Of a DNA stretch of 64,000 nucleotides, positions 11,820-22,200 are shown piece by piece. Source of the DNA: Odontesthes bonariensis. Lineage: Eukaryota; Chordata; Actinopteri; Atheriniformes; Atherinopsidae. A program made the position numbers and the translations under genes. The stretch is taken from contig NC_134524.1 of assembly GCF_027942865.1 (NCBI RefSeq), forward strand, positions 7,427,536 through 7,491,535. The letters run 5' to 3'. Below the pieces are notes generated by a model that saw only the letters and a list, made by a program, of their open reading frames with translations, did no database searches and was not told the DNA's origin. Position 1 is the stretch's first letter; each line of letters opens with the position of its first letter.

Positions 11820-11833
11820 TCCACCCAGGGACG
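11760..11833 (+). tRNA. tRNA-Asn (GTT)
   Basis: A third 74-base copy, 543 bases downstream of the second. It carries GGCCAGC instead of GGTTAGC in the D arm and TTCAAGTC in the T loop. The anticodon is GTT. Its 3' flank (TTCTGAATCATGTGTATTACG...) is a near copy of the flank of the gene at 11217, so the pair arose by local tandem duplication. The D-arm changes could weaken it; whether it is active is unknown. Confidence 0.88.
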
Positions 11834-12369
11834 TTCTGAATCATGTGTATTACGTGAGTTAACGCAAACATTCTGCTGCCAAAACGCTCTCCTTACGCAT
11901 TATACACGCTCCTTGGCAAAATATTTCTCCAAGGGTGACCTGTTAAGTGCAGTGTAATAGATGACTCAACCTGGAGGCTCCTCTGTCTCTTGTCAAAAAG
12001 TGAAAAAACAACCTTTTAGTCATATTGCCATGAAAGTCACACACAAACAGAAATATTCAAAAAGGCTGAGAGACCGAATGAGGGCACTTGGGAATAAAAA
12101 TTGACATTTAATCTCTTTTTTTCACAAGTCAGACCAGGAATTTATTGACTACTTGTTGTATCGTACTTGTTACCTTCTTTAAATACATCTAACTGTTTGG
12201 TGACAAATGTGACAACCGTATTGTGACTGGCTGATAAATGTTGTTGTATACCACCTCTTATCTTTAATCAAGGTACTTACGATTCTACACAGATGAGCAG
12301 CAGTTATCAGAGGTCTAATTAGGCAAACATACAGAAATATGTAGTAAGATGACTGTTATGCCTTCTCTG

Positions 12370-12532
12370 TGACGCTTTTCAGACATCACCCACCAGGAGG
12401 CAGCCTCTGGGCAGATCCAAAACTCGCTGGCAAGACACCTCAAGTCCCTCTTCGAGGTGGAGGAGGTGGCTAAAGAGGGGAAGGTGCTCAGACAATTTAC
12501 CCACTAAGTGGTAGAAAATGGATGGATGGAAC
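12370..12532 (+). repeat. LINE 3'-end type repeat
   Basis: Contains CCAAAACTCGCTGGCAAGAC, a GGTGGAGGAGGTGGC stretch and the diagnostic tail TAAGTGGTAGAAAATGGATGG. This is the sense-strand end of a widespread teleost LINE-derived repeat. Related reverse-oriented copies lie at 1941 and 18669. Confidence 0.6.
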
Positions 12533-12619
12533 TTTGGAGCTAAATGTTTTTCTTACCTTCAGAAATAAAATTAGACATTTATCAACAACACAGCAAATCT
12601 ACAGTTGTGTCTTACTCAG

Positions 12620-12625
12620 TTTATT
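12620..12625 (-). terminator. Candidate polyadenylation signal for GBA2
   Basis: TTTATT on the plus strand is AATAAA on the minus strand, about 610 bases after the GBA2 stop codon at 13235. It is the clearest canonical hexamer I see in this 3' flank. A long 3'UTR is assumed. Confidence 0.3.
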
Positions 12626-13234
12626 CAGTATGATTGTCATGGGTATTAGACTCAAGAAAATGGTAAATGTTGCAACATTCATATACCGTGGATACAGACT
12701 GACATGCAACAAGGCACCAAATTCTATGTAAAAAAAGAAAAAAAAAAGAAAAGGAAAACATTTCCAGGCTTTCCAACACTACTCATCATATGACACATCA
12801 CTTAGTACAGCACTCAAACGTAATTGGTGTAAAAAGAAACTCCTATGATATATAAATGCATCCCAAGTCTGCAAATACTATTGGCAAAATGGTGTGTTGT
12901 GAAATGTAGTGTAAGTGTACATGTGTGACACTTTTGTTGAAACAAAAGGGCATTTTTTTTTCTTTAATTAGCTCTACATAGAGGCTATGATGATGAAAAT
13001 GCCTTGATAACAAACTACAGTGCAAGACAATTTGCTGTATGTTAAAAAAAATCCCTCTAAAAATATTACCATTTCCTATGACTTTCACACATAAACTAGC
13101 ACTCCAACTTCAAATGACAAAACATTTTTGGAGCAAAACAAAGCACGGAGAACTGTCGAGTGCAGACGACTTGAGGGTCACTTTCAGAGAAACTTGCTAT
13201 ATGCCGCTCTACTGTATTTACACAATCTGATGGC

Positions 13235-16200
13235 TCAGGTGCTGGCTTCGTCTTTATCAGCAGTTTGAGCTAAAGCAGTCTGATCCTTCAGTGGCATATT
13301 AAGGGCGAGCTGCATGGCCCAAACACTCAGAGGCCTCATGTAAGCCAAAGAGCGGTAGATGCCCTTCTCACAATAGGCTTCAGGAGTCTGGAAGGCCATG
13401 CCCAGCCTCTCCCACACCGTCCGGTAACAACCCTCCGCCGTGCGCATACCCTCCTCCCGCATTCCCTGAGAAAAAAAGAGCAGCAACAGAGACTTAAGAC
13501 GTGATAGTCTGAAGATTACTGAATAATATGTTCATGCGTTTAGCAGACGCTTTTATCCAAAGCGACTAACAAATGAGGATATAACATTACAGCTAACATC
13601 AAAGCTAACGATAAGCTAAAAGCATAAACATAATATAACTTGAGGTGTATGAAATGAGTATGTAGTGTATGTAATCTCCTCGTGCCGAAAGTGACCAACT
13701 AATCTTCCAAAACTCAAGATTCTTCGTTATAAAAATACAATTTAAACTTCAGTACCTGATTATCTTGACTGTTGCTTGTTTTTAAATTCATTTATATGAT
13801 TTTATTTGTTTCTCTTTATATTCTTTTATCTATTTTTCATGCTTCTTCCACTCCCTGCTGCAATGCTTTTATTTTATGTAAAGCATTTTGAATTGTTTGT
13901 ACATGAAATGTGCTATACAAATCAATTTGATTTGATTTGATAAAAAGTATAAATGTTACCTGCGACCCTGAGAGTCTTGAGTAGTGAGATGATAACAGAG
14001 TGTGAGGGTGATTCAGTTGATGGTTTCAAACTTTAAAGGAGAAGTCGATAACGAGTAAACACACTGGTACTGACCTCATGGATCATAGTGGCTGCCAGTC
14101 CGTACACGACTCCGATCCAGACCTCATCTGACTGGACGCTGGAGCGGTCGGGCACTCCTTCAGGGCGCATGCCGTTAACCGCCCCCATCTGGCCTTCAGC
14201 AAAACTCATTACATTGAGGTCAAAGACGGATTTTAGCGCGCTTTGGATTTTTTCTTTAGGAAAAGCCTGAGGGGACAGAGGAGGGGACATTTTCATGTTA
14301 ACACCTGATTTAAAATAGTTTATTGGCTTGTATTTGTGTATCCTGAAGCTCGGAGGAAGGAATATTTTTTGGGCTGATCATCAAAATGTGGTAAAGAAAT
14401 TAAGCGCTTCAATGATAATTATGTTATGTTACACATAGCTAAACAATATCATACTGATTAATTCCTATTCAGAGGATTTTGCATTGCTGACATGAGTTAA
14501 ACCACCGAAAAAGGGAAAAACCTGATATGGGAAATATACATAAGCAGTGTTTTCCTACACTTTTAAGGCCAAATGAGAGGCTTTCCTCCCATTAGCAAAC
14601 TGATGTCAGGTGTTCGAAACATTCCGTCTGTTTTTTTTTTTTATCTTGCCTGATAGTCTCCTTCTCCCAGTCCAGATGCTTTGAGGAACCAGTGACCGGC
14701 ACACTGGTCTGACATAACGCTGTTGGAAAGGTTTCTCCCGCTGCTGTCGTAGTTGTAGTATTTGCCTAAACGTGGAGGGAAAAAACACCAGGAAGTCACC
14801 TCAAATCTTCGAGCTGCATTTGCAAAACTGTCGCAGTTGTAAGAAAAGAAAAGACATTTGGATCAACCTCACTGCTCATGTGTGGTATGCTCGAAGTGGT
14901 GAACACATAAAGCAAAGTAAATCAGGGAAATTTACAAGCTTGTCATGCAAATACACCCTTTTTTTATTTAATAACTGTACAACTTCACTCTGAGAACTTT
15001 CCCCTCCACCTGGACCCAATATACCCTCACAGTAAGTGACCTACTCATGGAGGCTTTATGAAATAGCAGCTACAAACTTTGCTTTCCCCAGTATGAGAAA
15101 TGATTGTTAGAGCTTACCGTTCCACAACAGTTTGTCAAAAGCAGCACTGCCTCTGTCCAAGATGTCTCTGTAGCGTTTGTACGTCTCCTCGCTGTCCACC
15201 AGTTTGGCCATTTTACACATCATGCACAGGGACGCCAACCACAGACCGCCACAGTACGCACTTCAGAATATAAATGAATGATACAAGTCAAAATATGCTA
15301 ATTAATATAATTCGTAAAAATATTCTGATCAACCCTTTAGCTTCTCTTCATTTAACCAACACAGTTTTCTCCTGGTTTACTTCATATCTTTCCAGTTGTA
15401 CCCACTTCATTCAGTTAAAGCCCCATCAGTCCCAATCCTCTTCAGTTAGCAGGAGGGGTACCCCAGGGCTCTGTCCTGGGGCACCTGCTTTTCATCATCT
15501 CCTTCTCCCTTTAGGCAACATTTTCAGAAAACATGGTGTCCATTTCCACTGTTACGCAGACTCCAGCTCCACCTATCCTCTTAGACCATCCAAACTTGGT
15601 TTTCCCTAGCCTGGGAATTCCCATGCTGCTTTGCGCTCGATTTCATTCTCACTGCAAAGTCAGCCTGGAAACCACCGCCCTTATTTTTGCCAGAGTTTGG
15701 GAACCAATCACAGAACTGGGGGGGGGGGCAGCAAGACGATGACGACGTCTATGCGCTACACCGAAGCTTGTAGAGTGTTAATCCAACATGACAGCGGACA
15801 CAACGTTACCGTTCGATGCAGCCTTAGAAAGTGTTTCGGAGTAGATTCACCCTAGGGTCATTTGAACCGTGACATCCAGCCAAGTAGCCCACCAGAAGTT
15901 TTTCCGATATTGGCTGAACATCAGTTGAGTTACTGAGTTATCCCGAATAGCTTAGTACAAGCGCTAATGGAACCTGGCAGTATCTCCAAAATTACCACAC
16001 TAAAATCACATGCCATGACACCAAACTTCTACAGTAGTACAAATATGGTCTGTACTCACAAAACGATGCATTTGGAAGTTTGTACATAGTCCAGGAGTTT
16101 ATTATTATCAACACAAGCCTAATAGCTTCTCTGCTGCTAAAGCTGCGTCGACGTCACTTCTGGGAGCTTCAAAGTAAGATGAGGGTTGATCTACTACTGT

Positions 16201-19200
16201 AGACAACAAAGCAAGGCTGTTCAATTTCTCCATTATTAAAATAAATTCACAACTCTACAACATAAAAATTCATGTAGAATATAGCATATAGGCCAACTTT
16301 GTTGTCAATTTAAGTAGCTTAGAGTGCCAGTTTACTTTTATTTTACTTTTTTTTCTTCTTCCTCGTCGAATTTCTGTCGTCATCTGGTATAAGTGATACA
16401 ATTGGCTATGAATCGCGCGCAAAGCAGCATGGGAAGAACCTGACGTCATTTGATAGACATTCGTAGCGCCCAATAAACGGCTCTAGGCATTTGTAAACCA
16501 CACCTCAAATACGAGAAAATGCACACCTAGTTCCCAGACCACCATCTCATCGAGATTGTGGACGCGTCAGCCAGGCTAGGTTTTCCCCATAATTTTCTCA
16601 AACTCAATCAAAATTAAACAGAATTTCTTCTACATTTTTTTTAAATCTGGCAGTTTTTCTTTACCCATTAACAGCTATTTTGTCCCTCCACTCTCTCCTT
16701 CACTGTCCACATAAATAACATCACCCGGTCTGCTTACGTCCACCTCCGTAACATAAACTGGTTTATGTTTTCGTCACATCTGCCCTCGATGACCCCCCTT
16801 CACGCAACATTTTCACTGAGAGCTGGCTCAGTGGTGGGCACAGAGCTGGACTCTCTGGTGACAGTGGCAGAGAGAAGGACTCTGGACAAACTGCTGTCCA
16901 TACTGGACAACGCCCACCACCCTCTGCACAACACCTTCATCAGGCAGAGGAGTTTGTTCAGTGGCAGGCTGCTGTCTCAATCCTGCTCCACCAACAGACT
17001 CAAAAACTCTTTTGTTCCTCTGGCCATCAGGCTGTACAACAGCTCTCAGTGATGGCACTTCTGAATTTCACTGGTCACTTTATATTTTTAAACTGTTTTT
17101 TTAAATTCTTAGATTGTTTTTAAAGTGTTTATAATTGTATAACCATTTTTATTGCTTTATTATGTCTGCTACTGCATTCTTGAATTTCCTTCGGGATCAA
17201 TAAAGTATCTATCTATATCATATCATTGTCCTTAAAAATCTTCATTGGCTTCCAGGACGTTTCGACTTTAAAATTCTGCTTCTAACATTCAAAGCCCTCC
17301 ATAACCTCACTAAGCTTGTTGAAATCGATGCAGGTCCACCTCTGCCTCCCTCCCATCCACTCCTTCTGCCCACCCGACCATCGTGGGACTCAGATCTTTC
17401 AGTCGCTCTGCCCCAATATTGCTTTAAATGTAATAATGCAAGGTGGCCTTGAGATTCATTTAAGGCGTCAATAAATACAATATATTATTGTTATTATTAT
17501 CAAGATTTTACTGGACACAGAGTGAATTTAATTGTAGTGTCTAACACCCAACAGAGGTTCAGAAGGGCATCAGGTTCAGTGTGTCCAGACAGGAGACAAC
17601 AATGGACAAACATAAACATCTGGAGAAACACCTTCCTCAGTTAAGCGTGTCCAGGACAGGCCCACCAGGGATATATTGATATACATATATCTTTCAGCCT
17701 GACTATTGGGCCCATCCAGGGTTGTCAGGATTACCAAATTTGGGAAGATTTACCCAACATAAGGGGAGAATCACCCACAGTGTGAGATATGACAGACTTT
17801 TGGGCTTTGAAGGTCTCTCCACATTTGATGCATCAATCTGTGATTCTGATACGGACCTGGCGGCCAATAAAATACTTCTGAGTCAGCAGAGTTCTTCCTG
17901 TAGCATCTACACATCGGCTGCTTGAAGGCCACCATCCCTCATACACCACACGATTCTTTAAATTCACCCAAATGTTTCCTGAATGTTTATGTGACACAGT
18001 CGACATAACCTCCTAAATTAAACACACCGTATCTGATCAAAACACTTGAAAACTACACTAACAGCCAGGTTAAATAATGATAAAACTCAAACAGGACAAC
18101 TCAACTGTGTTGGAGTTGTTAGAAAAGGCTGATTTCAATTAGCCAGCTGATCCCGTTTCAGTGAAATAAGCCTCACCTTGGTCCAGTCACTGTCCAGCCG
18201 TCATACGTCTGATCAGCATATCCTGAGTTCTCGATGAGGCCATCTCCATCCAGGTCAAACTTCATCTCCGACTCCATCACAGCCTAAAGAAAATAAAGGT
18301 CCAGAGTGTGAAAACTGAGTGGAACAAAACACTACAAACAAGTCTGTATAAACTGTCATTAAGTCCTCTTCAGAAGAAGCTAGATTCTTGTTAAATCACG
18401 ATCATGAGAACACCTTCTGCCAGGCTTCTAGATATCAGTTTGTAGCCAAAAAAACTAAAGTTTGGATTAATCACCATCCCAGTTCTGGGTGTGACAACAA
18501 TCATCAGCTGACTGGTTCTGTGTAGTTCTGCTTCGTGGTGTTTTTAGAGGGTTTATGGCCTTTTCTTAATGGTTTAAACCGAAGACTTACCAAATGGTTC
18601 TGTAAAACAAACCATCAGGAGCAACAGGTTAACGATTAAGAGCAATAAAAGACTTTTACATTACACATCCCATCCATCCGTTATCTTCCACTTATCTGTG
18701 GTCGGTTCGCAGAGGCAACAGGTCCAGGAGGGAAACCCAGACATCCGTTTCTCCAGCTCCACCATGGGAATCCTGAGGAATTCCCCCTACAATGTGTTCT
18801 GGGTCTGCCCCGGGCCTCCTCCCAGTTAGTCGTGCAAGAAAAAACGCCAAATGAAGGCGACCAGGAAGCATCCTAACCAGGTTCCTTTCAATGCGGAGGA
18901 TTCACTCTGAGCTCCCTCCGAGGCTGAGCCCAGCCTCCCGTATTTCAGCCGCATGGATCCGCGACCTCATCCTTCTTCTTTTCTTCCTCCGTTCCTCTCT
19001 TCCTGGATACCCACACTTTGCTCCCATTTATATTTCAAGAGAACAAGAATTTTTAGGACTCCACTTTCTATCAACTGGATGTAAAGTGGAGAAACTTGCT
19101 CATATTGACCCTGTGTTATATGATGGTAAATGTTGTCATAGCACACACGTGTACGTGTTACATCACATTACGGTCATTCTGCAGAAGCTTTTATCCAAAG

Positions 19201-22200
19201 CGACTTACAATAAGTGTGTTCCACATCGGTAGCAAAAGAACTTCAGGTCTCAAGAAACCAAAACCAAACAGCTAAGAGCATAACTAGTGCTAGAGTAAGT
19301 GCGGTAAGTTAGGTACCGAGACTCATGGGAAGATTTAGAAAACAAAGACAATTTAGGAAACAAATAAGTGCGTAAGGAGCTGGGACGAAACAGGTGATGT
19401 CCTAAGAGGCCGGATCTCTTTTTCCCCGGTTTAATTTCTCAAATGATATTATTATTTCCTGGTTCTGGTTCTGGTTCTGATGGAGGTTTCTTCCTGTTCA
19501 AAGGGAGTTGTTTCTCTCCACAGTCGCCTCAGGCACGCTCAGGACGGGAGATTGGACTGAAGACAAGTTTCTGTGCAATCTGCTGGTTTCCTTAGTTGGG
19601 AAACTGTTTTTGAATTGGCTCTATATGAATGAATTGGATTATTTTGAAAATAATTATGATTACAATGAATTGAACTCCAATTGGCTTGAATTGGACTTTA
19701 TGATTTAAGTGCCTTGAGATGACATTTGTTGTATTTGGTGCTTTAAAACTGAATTGAATTGGATCAGGGTAGTGTTTCCTGAAGAGATGGTTTTCAGCCT
19801 GCGGCCAAGGATGGGCAGCGACTCAGCTTCCTGACATCAGGCGGGAGATCGTTCCACCATCGGAGCGCCAGAACAGAGAAAAGCCGTGACCGTGTGGATG
19901 GTGCGCAGGGACCGCTGAGTGACGGGGCAGCCGGCCGCCTGGAGGCCGCAGAGCGAAGTGGTCGGGCGGGGGTGTAGGGCTGGAGCACAGCCTGGAGGTA
20001 TGAAGGAACTGTTCCTTCCACTGCCCTGTAGGCCAGCACCAGAGTCTGAAACTGGATGCTGCAGCTACAGGGATGCATGAGACTCTGTTTCTGTTATTGT
20101 TTTAATATTTGTATTGTTTATTATCGTTTTTACATTGTTCTTATGTTATGTTCTTATGGCACGTGTTACGTGTTACCTCCTGGCCCGTCTGTCCCGTTTG
20201 TGTGGTACATAATAAGAAATAAAGTCAGGGATACCTGGCAGATGGGCCACATGTCCTGCAGGTACTGGCTGTCCTGGGTTAGATGGAAGTCTCTGTAGAC
20301 CTGCAGGACAAACTTCAGGTTCAGGTCCTTCCAATCTGCAGTGTCATGGATGAGGTAGGCGTTCACCCTCTGCCACGGCTCATCGTCTAGGAAGAGACAA
20401 TGTGACACCATGGAGTTTAGCTCGGCCTCACAGACGTTTGAGTGCCTGAAAGACTGTTAATGAGTCAAAATGCGGCAGAAAAGATTAGATTAGATTGTAC
20501 TTTATTTATCCCACAACGGGGAAATTCACAGCAGCAACAACAGACATGAACAAGAAATTAAAAAAAGAGAAATTTAAAAAAAGAGAAAAAGCAAGTACTA
20601 AAAAGTAAAGTGGCCAAAAAGTAAAGCGACCTAGTATAAATAATATTGCACATTGTGAAGTTGAAATGAATAAATTATAAATAAATACGGATAAAGAAAA
20701 ATCTCTATATGAGTGGTGGATTATCATGGGAACGGCAACAACATGATCAGTGTTGTTGTTAAACCTTTATGAGACAAGGGCAGCCGGGATGTATGAAGTG
20801 GAGTCTTATATTTACTTTTTACTTTAACTTTTACTATTTTTATTCTTTTGTATATTATTTACATATCTTTATACTGTGTGCCTTATATCTTTTGTGTATC
20901 CAAAGCCAAGAGCTCCTGAACTAAATTTCATTATGGCGGCATAGTGACCAAGATTCTTGATTCTTATATTAATGTTTAATAAACACGGCTACCCTCAGAG
21001 ACCGTCTGATTATTACCTGGGTCTCCGATGTCGTGGGGCACCACATTCTTCATCTTGACGGGAGAACACCGACCACTCATGAGATGGAGCCTCTCTGTCG
21101 GGTCCTGCTGGACCACACTGCCGGCTGAGAAGAGATTAAACCTGGGTCTGCTGTGGCCTCTTTGTCAGACACACAAGCTCAGATAGTAGAAAACATTTCA
21201 CTCACCGATATCATATTGCACACTTAAGGCGAGTTTGGGCCACAGCATGATGAGTGCAAAGGAGGCGTAGAAGTGCACGTCGTATGTGTTGTACATTCTG
21301 TACTCCTGACCTGGAAAACGGGGGCAGAACGTTCTTTTCAGTTTCTCCAAGTTTTAAAAATCATTCACCATCAAACGACGTGGCAGTGGCCTTACCTTCC
21401 AGGTAAGCAAAGCGCCCGTACTCCCTGACGACCGCCGGCTGAGCTGGCAGACCTCCGTCCTCACTGCGCACGCCACCGCTTACATCTGCGTCCTCCGGCA
21501 GCTCCGTCCACACGGTCCCTCCGTCCGCCACGAAGTACAGCTCGTTAAACAGAGCCGACTTATACCAGGAGGGAAGAGAACTGCCGTGCACGTTTATATT
21601 TTAGTAAGAAACTTCTTCTCAAATTGATTGATTGATTTTTTTATTTGTTTATTTAGTCATTTATTATTATTATTAGTTAGTAGTAGTATTTTTTACTAGA
21701 ATTGGTATTATTATTGTTGTTGTTAATACAATCATTGTAAATATTTTAAAAAATGTTGAGCTACTTGACTAATTTGAATTTCCCCCATTGGGGGATTAAT
21801 AAAGTATTTTTCTATTCTATTTCTATTCTAGAAACAGCAACAGGAAACATTTGTGTGTCTCCAAAGATTTTCCTGTTCTAAATCTTCTTTACTGAAGCTG
21901 AGAAGCTGGCGTGGCTGTGACCCACCTGTCCTGTAGTGTAGGTCTCTGCCACTCCTCAATGCTCCTCTCCCACTGCTTGTAGTGCGTTAGTGCATGATGA
22001 GCGAGCGAGGGGGACGCATCCCCTTTGGTCCCAAAATAACGAGCGTATCTCCTTCAAACAGAAAAGATAAAGATGTCACAACTGAATTTATGACATATTA
22101 TAAATGTTTGAAACTGATTAAATTAAGTTAAATTAAGCTGAGTTTTTAAACAGAAAATCAAATTTAAGGATAATTTTGATTCATTTCGAGCTTTTTTGCC

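Larger units (their letters stand above)
11217..12330 (+). repeat. Tandem duplication carrying tRNA-Asn
   Basis: Two units of about 540 bases (from 11217 and from 11760) share the tRNA and about 350 bases of downstream sequence, including ACGTGAGTTAACGCAAACAT and ACGCTCCTTGGCAAAATATT. The divergence looks like a few percent with small indels. Sequence near 12190-12330 also resembles that near 11030-11150, which suggests a longer repeated unit. Confidence 0.75.
15273..17510 (+). mobile_element. L2-type LINE, split by two insertions
   Basis: Sense-strand L2 pieces in a GBA2 intron. They are RT remnants at 15273-15606 ([41 protein letters not shown]), a short piece at 16588-16760, and the 3' end at about 17216-17510 (AAATCTTCATTGGCTTCCAG ... 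CGTCAATAAATACAATATAT). The RT frame is broken. A 972-base element (15607-16578) and a different LINE 3' end (about 16765-17215) are inserted into it. Confidence 0.75.
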
